This document shows positions 52,910 through 61,993 of a stretch of DNA of 64,000 nucleotides, piece after piece. This stretch comes from Desulfobacterium sp. (lineage in GTDB: Bacteria > Desulfobacterota > Desulfobacteria > Desulfobacterales > Desulfobacteraceae). The number at the start of each line of letters is the position of its first letter. Position 1 is the first letter of the stretch. The notes under the pieces were generated by a model. It did no database searches. It was not told where the DNA came from and saw only the letters and a list, made by a program, of their open reading frames with translations. The position numbers and the translations under genes are program-made. The DNA lies in assembly GCA_030145245.1 (NCBI GenBank), contig JAQYWC010000003.1:1-64000 (forward strand), read 5' to 3'.

Positions 52910-53582
52910 ATTTTTTGACAGCGCCGGTGGCAAGACTGTCAGCCCTTTCATTGCCTGGAATGCCGGAATGGCCTTTGATCTTGATGAATCTGATACAGCC
53001 AAACCGTTGCATCAGGGCTTGTATTTCATGGATCAGTTCGCTGTTCATGTTCGGCTTCCATCCCTTTGTAAGAACCCCGATGCAATAGGATGAATCCGTA
53101 TGGATCTCAACGGGAAGATCCGTTCTCTTCAGCTCTTCAAGGGCACGCTTTATGGCTGTAAGCTCTGCAATGTTGTTGGTGGCGACACCTATGGATTCGC
53201 TGAGCTCCTTTTCATGGCCGCCGAATAAGAGCAGTGCTCCAATGCCAGCCGGGCCAGGGTTGCCGGATGATGCCCCGTCCGTATAGATCACGATGACCCC
53301 GGGCGGTACTTCCACGGCAGGGGGCGCGGGGTCTTTTTTGGGGAGAAAAGACCGCGGTTCACTGGCTTTATCTTTTTTGGATTTATTCTTTGCCACAGCC
53401 TCGCTTACCGGACCCAGGCTGTCCGGGCTTACCCGGTATTCATATTCCTGGTCAAGGCTGTATTTGATCTGAACCTTCCCCTGCTCGACCCGTAGTTCTT
53501 CCGTATCTGAAACAGAGGCCCACACCTTGTTTCCCTTGAAACTCATCCGTTTCCAGGACCCTTTGTCATTGCTATCTCCCAT
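52908..53582 (-). CDS. rnhA: Ribonuclease HI with N-terminal extension
   Basis: A 224-residue RNase H. The catalytic acids are visible: Asp102 (YTDGASSGNPG), Glu140 (NIAELTAI), Asp163 (HTDSSY) and Asp215 (ERADSLA), with His205 nearby (KGHSG). The first 60 residues form a separate small domain that I do not recognise; it lacks the usual hybrid-binding motif. A basic linker (about 65-85) joins the two. The enzyme removes RNA from RNA-DNA hybrids. The ATG overlaps the end of the NamZ gene by 11 bases. Confidence 0.9.
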   Translation of the reverse strand: MGDSNDKGSWKRMSFKGNKVWASVSDTEELRVEQGKVQIKYSLDQEYEYRVSPDSLGPVSEAVAKNKSKKDKASEPRSFLPKKDPAPPAVEVPPGVIVIYTDGASSGNPGPAGIGALLLFGGHEKELSESIGVATNNIAELTAIKRALEELKRTDLPVEIHTDSSYCIGVLTKGWKPNMNSELIHEIQALMQRFGCIRFIKIKGHSGIPGNERADSLATGAVKK

Positions 53583-54750
53583 ATAGCTGGAACTCCATGG
53601 ATATTCCTTTAAACTCGGCTGCCGGCCCTTTCCATGCGTTTTCTAAGGCATCGATTCCGTCCATCTCTCCCAGCTGGTCTGCAAGGGACTCATTCCCAAG
53701 GATGAGATCTATGGGGCGCTTGTGGAATTCATACTCGTAGGGGGGCTCTTTCCATTGGAATTTGTCGGGATGGAGTTGCAGGATCTGCTGGAGGAGCATC
53801 AGGGATGTTTTATAGGGTCTGTATGTTTCCGGATCGGTGACGTGGATTTGAAATCCCTGGCACACTTGGTTCTGCCACTTGCCAGAGCAGGGCTGAAAGC
53901 ATACCGGCCTTAACACGGCTCCTGAAATTTGGCCTTCCAGATTGGCAAGAACAGCGTCAGTATCTACAAAGGGGGCTCCGAACAGCTCAAAAGGCTGGGT
54001 TGTTCCCCGGCCTTCGCTGAGGTTCGTTCCCTCAAAGATCACCTGCCCCGGGTAAACCATGGCTGAAGCCGGGGTGGGGAGGTTGGGGGAAGGGGGGATC
54101 CACGGCAGTTGGGTATCGTCAAAGAGCATGTCCCGGGTCCAGTTCTCCATGGGAATCACTTTGAGGTCGGCGTTGATGTCATATTTTGCGTTAAACAAAA
54201 GGGCGATCTCGCCAACGGTGAGGCCGTGGCGCATGGGGATCGGATATCGTCCCACAAAGGAGGTGCAGTTGTCTTCAAGGATGTTGCCCTCCACCTGGAC
54301 GCCGCCCACAGGGTTGGGCCGGTCCAGGATAACCACGGACTTCCCATACTGGGCAGCGGCCTCAAGACAGTAGGAGATGGTATAAATAAAGGTGTAGACC
54401 CGGGTTCCCACATCCTGGATGTCGATCATCAAAAGATCGATGGAGTCCATCATCTCCTTTGTTGGCTTTCGGGTGCTGCTGTAAAGGCTGAATACAGGAA
54501 TGTCAAGTTCCGGATCCATGGTGTGGTCAGACTCGATCATGTTGTCCTGTTTTTCAGCATAAAAGCCGTGCTGGGGAGAGAAAAGCGCCTTGAGCTGGCC
54601 CGGATAAAGGTTGTTGATCAGGCGCGAGGCGTGCCGGAACTTACTGTCCACAGACGCAGGATTGGCAAGCAGTCCTATTCTGCGGTTTTTGGGAAGCGGA
54701 AGTTTCGTGCGGCAAAGGCTTTCAAGGCCTGTTAACGTGATGGGTTTCAT
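53572..54750 (-). CDS. Exo-beta-N-acetylmuramidase, NamZ/DUF1343 family
   Basis: A 392-residue protein. ATG 54750 was chosen because CAGGAGGACC precedes it; upstream in-frame starts lack such a site. DUF1343 features are RIGLLANPASVD, FSPQHGFYAEKQDN, LLMIDIQDVGTRVYTF, LDRPNPVGG and the FEGTNLSEGRGTT motif. A Bacillus member (NamZ) releases MurNAc from the non-reducing end of muropeptide glycans. There is no clear signal peptide, so the enzyme would act in the cytoplasm or by another export route. Its presence with the AmgK-MurU-like fusion supports a MurNAc recycling pathway in this organism. Confidence 0.85.
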   Translation of the reverse strand: MKPITLTGLESLCRTKLPLPKNRRIGLLANPASVDSKFRHASRLINNLYPGQLKALFSPQHGFYAEKQDNMIESDHTMDPELDIPVFSLYSSTRKPTKEMMDSIDLLMIDIQDVGTRVYTFIYTISYCLEAAAQYGKSVVILDRPNPVGGVQVEGNILEDNCTSFVGRYPIPMRHGLTVGEIALLFNAKYDINADLKVIPMENWTRDMLFDDTQLPWIPPSPNLPTPASAMVYPGQVIFEGTNLSEGRGTTQPFELFGAPFVDTDAVLANLEGQISGAVLRPVCFQPCSGKWQNQVCQGFQIHVTDPETYRPYKTSLMLLQQILQLHPDKFQWKEPPYEYEFHKRPIDLILGNESLADQLGEMDGIDALENAWKGPAAEFKGISMEFQLYGR

Positions 54751-54865
54751 TGGTCCTCCTGTTATAGTATTGCGCATTTCAGGGCGCATATTTACCATAA
54801 AAGTTGACAAAACAGCAAATCCAAACTACTTAAGGGGCTTAAAAAAAGGAGACAACTTCAGAATC

Positions 54866-55972
54866 ATGAAACTCAGCATACCGGAACAGATACTGTCCAT
54901 TGCCCCCTATGAGCCCGGGAAACCCATTGAAGAGATTGAACGGGAGTATGGGATTAAAAAAAGCGTTAAACTGGCTTCCAACGAAAATCCCCTTGGCCCG
55001 TCTCCCATGGCCGCTGCCGCGGTCCTGGAAAATATCGGCAATATGCACAGGTACCCCGACGGGGCCTGGCATCAGCTCAGGTCCAAGCTTGCCGAAAAGT
55101 ACGGGGTAAGCACTGATACCATTATAATAGGAAACGGGTCCGACGATATTATCGCCATCCTCTGCCATGCATTTCTGGCTCCCGGAGACAATGCTGTGAT
55201 GCCGTTTCCTTCTTTCCTCATGTACGATATATCGGTGAGGGCCGCGGGTGGAATCCCGGTCAGGGCACCGCTCAACGGCATGGCCATTGATCTTGATGCT
55301 GTGGCTGGGGCGATTACCCCCGGGACGCGCATGGTTTTTCTAACCAATCCCAATAACCCCACGGGCAGCCATTTCTCCAGGAACGATTTTCAGCGGTTTC
55401 TTAAGGCTGTTCCGGAGAATGTTCTGGTTGTCGTAGACGAGGCATATGCTGAATTTGTCAGGGATCCCGACGCTTACAACGCCCTTGAAACGCCTTTGGC
55501 AGACCCCAGGATCGTCTGCCTGAGGACCTTTTCAAAGGCGTACGGTCTTGCCGGCTTCAGGGTTGGCTACGGCATTATGGATCCATCTGTTGCCGATGTC
55601 CTCCACCGGGTCAGGCAGCCGTTCAATGTGAATTCCCTGGCCCAGGTCGCTGCAGCTGCAGCCCTTGATGATGTGGCGTTTCTTGAAAAGAGCGTCTCTG
55701 TCATGCTCCAGGGGGTGGATTTCCTGGAGGCAGAGCTCACGGCCATGGGGCTTGTGGTTCATCCCACCCAGGCCAACTTTTTCCTTGTGGATGTTAAGGC
55801 TGACGCCTCACGGGTGTTTCAGGAGCTCCTTAAATACGGCGTTATTGTCCGGGCCATGGGGGCCTATGGGTTTGACACCTGCCTCAGGGTGAATGCAGGC
55901 CTTGAGTCGGAAAACAAAACCTTTATCGCGGCCCTCAAGCAGGTGCTTAACGACTCAGATATCAACGGTTAA
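54866..55972 (+). CDS. hisC: Histidinol-phosphate aminotransferase
   Basis: A 368-residue PLP-dependent aminotransferase. ATG 54866 fits the family start (LSIPEQILSIAPYEPGKPIE); the AAGGAG site is about 12 bases upstream. SNENPLGPSP, FLTNPNNPTGS, VVVDEAYAEF and the Schiff-base TFSKAYGLAGFRVGY are present. It acts in histidine synthesis but may also accept aromatic amino acids. It starts the operon-like block hisC-cmk-rpsA-sppA. Confidence 0.93.
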   Translation: MKLSIPEQILSIAPYEPGKPIEEIEREYGIKKSVKLASNENPLGPSPMAAAAVLENIGNMHRYPDGAWHQLRSKLAEKYGVSTDTIIIGNGSDDIIAILCHAFLAPGDNAVMPFPSFLMYDISVRAAGGIPVRAPLNGMAIDLDAVAGAITPGTRMVFLTNPNNPTGSHFSRNDFQRFLKAVPENVLVVVDEAYAEFVRDPDAYNALETPLADPRIVCLRTFSKAYGLAGFRVGYGIMDPSVADVLHRVRQPFNVNSLAQVAAAAALDDVAFLEKSVSVMLQGVDFLEAELTAMGLVVHPTQANFFLVDVKADASRVFQELLKYGVIVRAMGAYGFDTCLRVNAGLESENKTFIAALKQVLNDSDING

Positions 55973-55989
55973 GGAGAAAATCCCATAAA

Positions 55990-56640
55990 ATGGCAGTACA
56001 GATTATCACCATTGACGGACCTGCGGGGTCTGGTAAAACAACGGTCAGCAAGGCCCTGGCAAAGCGCCTGGGGTGGATATACGTGGATACGGGCGCTCTT
56101 TACAGGGGGGTCGCCTTTGAAGTAAAACGCACCGGAACCGATTACAATAACGATATTGCGCTGGGGGCCCTGCTGGCAACCCTTTCCCTGGAACTGGCGA
56201 CTGAAGAAGGGGTGTTGAGGCTCATAAGTTCCGGGTGCGATATCACCGATCAGATACGAACCCCTGAGATCTCCATGCTGGCCTCGTCCGTCAGTGCTAA
56301 GCCCCGGGTCAGGGCGGCGCTCCTGGAGATGCAGCGGGTTATCGCAACAAAAAACGATGCTGTGTTTGAAGGAAGGGACATGGGTACGGTTGTGTTTCCA
56401 AAGGCCGATCATAAGTTTTTCCTGTCGGCTGATCTTCTTACCCGGGCCAAACGGCGTCATAGCGAAAGTGCCGGTCAGTCCCTTTGTGAGGTTGAAAAAG
56501 ATATCGCAAAACGGGATAAAAACGATTCGGAACGTAAACAGGCACCGCTGAAAGCGGCCGATGATGCTGTCTTGATTGATTCCACAGATCTTACAGTCGA
56601 AGAGGTCGTCAGCCGAATTCTCCATGAAATTGGCCAATAA
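55990..56640 (+). CDS. cmk: Cytidylate kinase
   Basis: A 216-residue kinase phosphorylating CMP and dCMP. The P-loop GPAGSGKTTVSKALAKRL is at about residues 10-27, followed by YVDTGALYRGVA. EGRDMGTVVFP and the LID region with KRDKNDSERKQAPL are also present. It lies 17 bases after hisC, with AAGGAG upstream. Confidence 0.95.
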   Translation: MAVQIITIDGPAGSGKTTVSKALAKRLGWIYVDTGALYRGVAFEVKRTGTDYNNDIALGALLATLSLELATEEGVLRLISSGCDITDQIRTPEISMLASSVSAKPRVRAALLEMQRVIATKNDAVFEGRDMGTVVFPKADHKFFLSADLLTRAKRRHSESAGQSLCEVEKDIAKRDKNDSERKQAPLKAADDAVLIDSTDLTVEEVVSRILHEIGQ

Positions 56641-56765
56641 ATAGTTGGTTTTCCCCAGTTTTTTTTGCAATTTATGTTGTTTTTTATTTTCACTTCTGCT
56701 ATAAAGGCGTAATTATCCTTATCCTAACGGGAAGGGTAAAATTTGTTTAGGGGGAATTTTTATTA

Positions 56766-58625
56766 ATGAATAACACTGCTGAAACAGGCGAGAACAACGA
56801 AATGAACAGTGAAGAATTAGAGACAGCCCAAGACCAAGAGTCTAACACAGACGAGGAATCCATGGAAACACCGGTAGCCAAAGTAGATCCGCTGGCGAAT
56901 CTAACAGGCGAAGAGACCATGGAAGAGCTGATGGGCATTTACGACGAAAGCTATAGCAGCTTCGAAGAAGGCCAGGTTGTAACTGGTACCATTATAGCGG
57001 TTGATAAGGATCATGTCCTTGTTGATGTAGGTTACAAGTCCGAAGGTCAGATCTCTATTCACGAGTTCAGGGACGAAGAAGGCAATATCGATGTCAACCT
57101 GAACGACCAGGTTGAAGTCATGGTCGAAGTGTGGGACGAGGAAGCGGAAACCGTTATCCTCTCCAAAGAGAAAGCTGCCAAAGTCAAGGTTTGGGATGCC
57201 ATCAAGGACATCTACGAGGATGACGGCACCATTGAGGGTGTTATCACAAGCCGGGTTAAGGGCGGATTCTCTGTTGACATTGGTTTACCTGCATTCTTGC
57301 CGGGTTCCCAGGCTGACCTGAGACCCATCCGAAACATGGATGAGATGGTCGGTCAGACCTATACATTCAAGGTTCTGAAGTACAACAGAAAGAGAAGCAA
57401 TATTGTCCTTTCAAGGCGTGTCATCCTTGAGGTTGAGCGCGAAAAGGCAAGAACTGAGACACTCAGTGCCATCGAAAACGACAAGGTTATGGAAGGTGTT
57501 GTCAAGAACATCACCGAGTACGGTGTCTTTGTCGACCTTGGCGGCGTGGATGGTCTCCTTCATATCACCGATATCTCCTGGGGTAGGGTTAAGCATCCGT
57601 CAGAGCTCTTCTCAGTTGCAGATAAGATCAATGTTAAGATCCTTTCCTACGATCTTGAGAAAGAGCGTGTATCCCTCGGTCTCAAACAGCTGACACCTGA
57701 CCCCTGGACGACTGCCCAGGATAAGTACCCAATGGGTTCCAAGGTGATCGGTAAGGTTGTAAGCCTCACAGACTACGGCGCATTTGTAGAGCTTGAAGAG
57801 GGTGTTGAGGGTCTTATCCATGTATCTGAGATGTCCTGGACCAGAAAGGTTCGTCATCCTTCCAAGATTGTCTCCGTAGGCGAAGAGGTTGAGGCGGTTG
57901 TACTTGATCTCAAACCCGATAACCGGAGAATCTCTCTGGGTATCAAGCAGACTGTTGAGAATCCCTGGGAAGTTATCAGCGAGAAATATCCCGTTGGTAC
58001 CGTTATCGAGGGTAAGATCAAGAACATCACAGACTTCGGTCTTTTCATCGGAATTGACGATGACATCGACGGTCTCGTTCATATCTCAGACATCTCATGG
58101 ACAAAACGAATCAAACACCCCTCTGAAGTCTACAAGAAGAACGACACAGTTCAGGCGGTTGTCCTCGATATCGACAAATCCAGCGAGCGTTTCTCACTCG
58201 GTATCAAGCAGATTCAGCCTGATCCCTGGGAGACTGTTGAAGACCGTTACCAGGTCGGAACTGAGATCAGCGGTGTTGTAACCAACATCACAGACTTCGG
58301 TGTTTTTGTTGAGCTTGAAGAGGGTATCGAAGGTCTTGTCCATGTTTCAGAGATCAGCAAGGAGAAGATCAAGACTCCTGCAGGTGTTTACAACATGGGT
58401 GACACAATCACTGCCAGGGTGATGAACATCAATAGTGACGAACGTCGTATCGGACTCTCCATCAAGCGTTTGGATGAGGACGAGGACGAGGCGGTCTTCA
58501 AGGACTTTACAAAGAACATGAAGCCTGCCACCTCATCTTTTGGTGAGCTCCTGAGGGACAATATCCAGGAGCAGATCGCTTCCCAGCAGGATAATGGCAG
58601 CGACGGCACAAAAGAAGAAGAGTAG
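56766..58625 (+). CDS. rpsA: 30S ribosomal protein S1
   Basis: A 619-residue protein with six S1 domains, at about residues 68-140, 150-220, 240-310, 325-395, 410-485 and 495-570. Each of the last four has a pattern like ITEYGVFVDLGGVDGLLHIT. The N-terminal 65 residues are strongly acidic (NNTAETGENNEMNSEELETA), longer than in E. coli S1. The gene has its own 125-base spacer from cmk and an intrinsic terminator, in agreement with strong, separately controlled expression. S1 helps mRNA bind to the 30S subunit. Confidence 0.95.
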   Translation: MNNTAETGENNEMNSEELETAQDQESNTDEESMETPVAKVDPLANLTGEETMEELMGIYDESYSSFEEGQVVTGTIIAVDKDHVLVDVGYKSEGQISIHEFRDEEGNIDVNLNDQVEVMVEVWDEEAETVILSKEKAAKVKVWDAIKDIYEDDGTIEGVITSRVKGGFSVDIGLPAFLPGSQADLRPIRNMDEMVGQTYTFKVLKYNRKRSNIVLSRRVILEVEREKARTETLSAIENDKVMEGVVKNITEYGVFVDLGGVDGLLHITDISWGRVKHPSELFSVADKINVKILSYDLEKERVSLGLKQLTPDPWTTAQDKYPMGSKVIGKVVSLTDYGAFVELEEGVEGLIHVSEMSWTRKVRHPSKIVSVGEEVEAVVLDLKPDNRRISLGIKQTVENPWEVISEKYPVGTVIEGKIKNITDFGLFIGIDDDIDGLVHISDISWTKRIKHPSEVYKKNDTVQAVVLDIDKSSERFSLGIKQIQPDPWETVEDRYQVGTEISGVVTNITDFGVFVELEEGIEGLVHVSEISKEKIKTPAGVYNMGDTITARVMNINSDERRIGLSIKRLDEDEDEAVFKDFTKNMKPATSSFGELLRDNIQEQIASQQDNGSDGTKEEE

Positions 58626-58675
58626 ATATAATTCTTGACCATCGCTCTTAACGGGCGGCAATCAAGATAGAGTAT

Positions 58676-58716
58676 AGGCCGGTTTCGGGATGTTTCCTGA
58701 AACCGGCCTTTTTTAT
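58676..58716 (+). terminator. Intrinsic terminator after rpsA
   Basis: AGGCCGGTTTC (58676-58686) pairs perfectly with GAAACCGGCCT (58699-58709), followed by a T-run. It lies about 50 bases after the rpsA stop and 26 bases before sppA. Confidence 0.88.
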
Positions 58717-58741
58717 TATCCGCAGCCATCAAGGAAATGCC

Positions 58742-59644
58742 ATGTTTTCAAGACGACATCCGTTTATGTTTTTCACCCTGGCCCTCTCATCCATCGCTGC
58801 TGTTTCCCTTGTTCTTCTCGTGGCCATGGTAATGGGAAGCTCGGTTCTGTTTCGCTCTGCCATGCCTTCGGCGTTTACGCAATCCAGGGGCAACGTCGGC
58901 ATCGTTGAAATCTCCGGTGTTATTGTCTCGTCAAAAAAAGCGATTGAACAGATAAAGACTTTCAGAAACAAGCCGTCCATCAAAGCGATTGTTCTGAGAA
59001 TCGACTCCCCCGGGGGTGGTGTCGGGCCGTCCCAGGAAATCTACAGGGAGGTTATAAAGACCAGGAAGACTAAAAAGGTGGTTGCCTCCCTGGGGTCGGT
59101 GGCGGCCTCCGGCGGTTATTACGTGGCGTCTGCCTCGGACGGCATCGTTGCCAATCCCGGCACCATTACCGGAAGCATCGGGGTGATCATGGAGTATGCC
59201 AATTTCCAGAAAATCATGGAAAAGATCGGTCTTGCCCCTGTGGTTATCAAGAGCGGCGAATTCAAGGATATGGGATCCCCGGTGCGTGAATTAAGCACAA
59301 AGGAGAGGACGATTCTCCAAGGGGTTGCCGACGAGATTCATCAGCAGTTTGTCAGGGATGTTGCAACGGGCCGGCGCATACAGCGGGATCGGATCAACAA
59401 GCTTGCCGACGGCAGAATCTACACCGGAGAAAAGGCTGTTGATCTCCACATGGTGGACCGGCTTGGTAACCTGGACGACGCAGTCAACTGGGCTGGAGAG
59501 TTGGCCGAAATCAAGGGAAAGATAGAGCCCGTCTACCCCAGGGAGGACAAGATGGGCTTTATCCGGGAGATTGTCCAGACCTTATTCAAACAAGCTTACA
59601 TCGCCGGCTCCATGACGGATTATTTCAGGTATGTCGTCAATTAA
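58742..59644 (+). CDS. sppA: Signal peptide peptidase SppA
   Basis: A 300-residue membrane protease that degrades cleaved signal peptides. The N-terminal membrane anchor lies at about residues 8-32. RIDSPGGGVGPSQEIYREV, the catalytic Ser123 in VAASGGYYVAS, and the general base Lys170 in KSGEFKDMGSP are present. It is the short (single-domain) form. Its last 63 bases overlap the end of the convergent Sua5/YciO gene. Confidence 0.93.
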   Translation: MFSRRHPFMFFTLALSSIAAVSLVLLVAMVMGSSVLFRSAMPSAFTQSRGNVGIVEISGVIVSSKKAIEQIKTFRNKPSIKAIVLRIDSPGGGVGPSQEIYREVIKTRKTKKVVASLGSVAASGGYYVASASDGIVANPGTITGSIGVIMEYANFQKIMEKIGLAPVVIKSGEFKDMGSPVRELSTKERTILQGVADEIHQQFVRDVATGRRIQRDRINKLADGRIYTGEKAVDLHMVDRLGNLDDAVNWAGELAEIKGKIEPVYPREDKMGFIREIVQTLFKQAYIAGSMTDYFRYVVN

Positions 59645-60190
59645 GGAGATGACGCTGGAGGCCCTTCCCGCGACGGGGCCTCCGTCGATAACCATGTCGA
59701 TCCTGTTTCCAAACCAGTCGTGGAGCAGGGACGGATCTTCAAAGACGTTTCCATCCGGGTCGGTTGCGCTGGTGGAGAGCACAGGGTTGCCAAGCTCATT
59801 TGCGATGGCAAGGGCGATGGTGTTGTCAGGCACCCGGATTCCTGCTGTTTTTCGTTTTGTCAGCATTATTTTGGGTACCATCTTTGATCCGGGCAGAATA
59901 AAGGTATACGGGCCGGGCAGGAGGCGTTTCATGTTTCTGTATGCGAAGGTGGTCACCTTTGCATAGTCGCTGATGTATTTCAGGTCTGAGCAGATAAAGC
60001 TGAAGGGTTGATTTTTGCTGCGTTGCTTGAGCTGATAGATCTTTTCTATGGCCTTTTTGTTCATGATGTCGCAGCCGATACCGTAATTGGTGTCGGTTGG
60101 ATAAGCGATGACACCTCCCCGTTTCAGTGTGTCTGTAATCTGACTGATGAGCCGTGGTTGCGGATTGTCAGAATTTATTCGTATTAGCAT
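59582..60190 (-). CDS. L-threonylcarbamoyladenylate synthase-type protein (Sua5/YciO/YrdC)
   Basis: A 202-residue protein of the Sua5/YciO/YrdC family. GGVIAYPTDTNYGIGC, the KQRSKNQPFSFICSD motif (the KxR(S/N) pattern that binds nucleotide), and the FILPGSK region are present. The family makes threonylcarbamoyl-AMP for tRNA modification. The sequence looks nearer to the YciO branch, whose activity is weaker or different; this is not certain. GGAAAC precedes the ATG. It overlaps the sppA end by 63 bases. Confidence 0.85.
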   Translation of the reverse strand: MLIRINSDNPQPRLISQITDTLKRGGVIAYPTDTNYGIGCDIMNKKAIEKIYQLKQRSKNQPFSFICSDLKYISDYAKVTTFAYRNMKRLLPGPYTFILPGSKMVPKIMLTKRKTAGIRVPDNTIALAIANELGNPVLSTSATDPDGNVFEDPSLLHDWFGNRIDMVIDGGPVAGRASSVISLIDDIPEIIRHGAGDVSLFE

Positions 60191-60441
60191 TTTTCGTTTC
60201 CATCTCTGGTATGGTTGATCCGGACCTCCTGCCGCTTAGGGCTCAAAGGTCGTGTTTGTCGGTAAAAAAGACTCTATTTCCATATTAGCAAAATGTCAAC
60301 AAGATAACCATTGCTTTGAAGTGGTTAATCTGATATTTAACTCTGTTTATAATCCAGATGACGCGACCGGCTTTTCAGGAATGAGATCAACCGGGCCGGC
60401 ACCACATACACTTTTAAAAAAATCCCGGCGGGAGGTAGTTT

Positions 60442-61917
60442 ATGGCTAATATAATTTACACTGATGGTTTATCCTTTGATGATGTTCTGCTTGTGCCTGA
60501 ATTTTCAGCAATTTTACCCGATGAGGTCGGAACCAAAACACGGCTCTCCAAAAATCTTGAGTTGAATATTCCCATCGTGAGTGCGGCCATGGATACGGTA
60601 ACTGAGGCGCTTACCGCCATCAGCATGGCCAGGGCCGGCGGAATGGGATTCATCCACAGGAACCTCTCCATTGACGAGCAGGTGATCGAGGTGGACCGGG
60701 TCAAGAAATCGGAAAGCGGGATGATTGTCGACCCCATCACCATCTCCCCTGACGCAACGATTTCAGAGGTACTCAACATCATGGCAAAATACCGGATCTC
60801 CGGTATCCCTGTCACCGAGGGAGACAAGCTTGTGGGTATTGTGACCAACAGGGATCTGAGATTTGAGTCCCAGCTTGATAAACCTGCAAGCGAGGTGATG
60901 ACCAAGGAGAACCTGGTGACCGTTCCCGAGGGTGTCTCCCTGGAAGAGTCGAAAAAAATGCTGCACAAGCACAGGATCGAAAAGCTGCTTGTAGTTGATA
61001 AGGTGGGTAAGCTCAAAGGACTCATCACCATTAAGGATATCGAGAAAATCCGTAAATATCCCAATGCCTGCAAGGACTCCATGGGTCGCCTCCGGACTGG
61101 TGCCGCCATCGGTGTGGGATCGGACATGATGGCTCGGACCGAGGCCCTGTTAAGGGCTGGGGCAGACGCCCTGGTCATCGACACTTCCCATGGTCACTCC
61201 CAGAATGTCATCTCTGCCGTTGAGGCCATTAAGCATGCGTTTCCCGACTGCCAGATTATCGCAGGCAACGTGGCCACGGCCAAGGGCGCCAAGGCGCTTA
61301 TCGATGCAGGTTCTGACGGTGTGAAGATCGGAATCGGACCCGGTTCCATCTGTACCACAAGGATAGTTGCCGGCGTGGGTGTACCCCAGTTGACTGCCAT
61401 CCAGAACTGCAGGGAGGTCTCTGACGAAACAGGGGTTCCCATCATTGCAGACGGTGGTATTAAATTCTCAGGAGACGTTGCAAAGGCCATCGGAGCAGGT
61501 GCCCATACGGTAATGCTGGGCAGCCTCCTTGCCGGTACCAGCGAGAGTCCCGGCGAGATTGTCATCTTCCAGGGAAGAAGCTACAAGGCTTACAGGGGCA
61601 TGGGTTCGGTGGAAGCCATGAAACAGGGTTCAAGCGACCGCTACTACCAGCGGGACAGCAAAGAAGATGAGACCCTTGTTCCCGAAGGCATTGTTGGAAG
61701 GATTCCCTACAGAGGAACCGTCAAGGATAATATCGTCCAGATGATCGGAGGCCTCAAGGCCGGCATGGGTTACCTTGGCGCCTCAACCGTGGAAGAGCTC
61801 AGACAAAAGGCGAGTTTTGTCAAGATCACGGCTGCAGGTCTCAGGGAGAGCCACGTCCATGATGTTATCATCACCAAGGAGGCGCCCAACTACAGCGTCG
61901 ACAGTTTGAATCAGTAG
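60442..61917 (+). CDS. guaB: IMP dehydrogenase
   Basis: A 491-residue IMP dehydrogenase, the entry to guanine nucleotide synthesis. CGGGAGG precedes the ATG. Two CBS domains lie at about residues 92-205 ([20 protein letters not shown]). The catalytic loop has Cys304 in [15 protein letters not shown], followed by [17 protein letters not shown], and a flap with [15 protein letters not shown]. The length is standard. An intrinsic terminator with a UUCG loop follows. Confidence 0.97.
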   Translation: MANIIYTDGLSFDDVLLVPEFSAILPDEVGTKTRLSKNLELNIPIVSAAMDTVTEALTAISMARAGGMGFIHRNLSIDEQVIEVDRVKKSESGMIVDPITISPDATISEVLNIMAKYRISGIPVTEGDKLVGIVTNRDLRFESQLDKPASEVMTKENLVTVPEGVSLEESKKMLHKHRIEKLLVVDKVGKLKGLITIKDIEKIRKYPNACKDSMGRLRTGAAIGVGSDMMARTEALLRAGADALVIDTSHGHSQNVISAVEAIKHAFPDCQIIAGNVATAKGAKALIDAGSDGVKIGIGPGSICTTRIVAGVGVPQLTAIQNCREVSDETGVPIIADGGIKFSGDVAKAIGAGAHTVMLGSLLAGTSESPGEIVIFQGRSYKAYRGMGSVEAMKQGSSDRYYQRDSKEDETLVPEGIVGRIPYRGTVKDNIVQMIGGLKAGMGYLGASTVEELRQKASFVKITAAGLRESHVHDVIITKEAPNYSVDSLNQ

Positions 61918-61948
61918 CAGTAGCGGTAGCATAAATATTCAGTGAATC

Positions 61949-61979
61949 GAATCCGGAGCTTCGGCTCCGGATTCTTTTT
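61949..61979 (+). terminator. Intrinsic terminator with UUCG loop
   Basis: GAATCCGGAGC (61949-61959) and GCTCCGGATTC (61964-61974) form a perfect 11-bp stem closed by TTCG, followed by TTTTT. It lies between guaB and dnaE. Confidence 0.92.
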
Positions 61980-61993
61980 AGGATTTGGATTTA

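Noticed and set aside
54611-54865. N-terminal extension of hisC
   Set aside because: The frame is open upstream, but the first 85 residues overlap the NamZ gene on the other strand and do not resemble HisC. The family start is at 54866.
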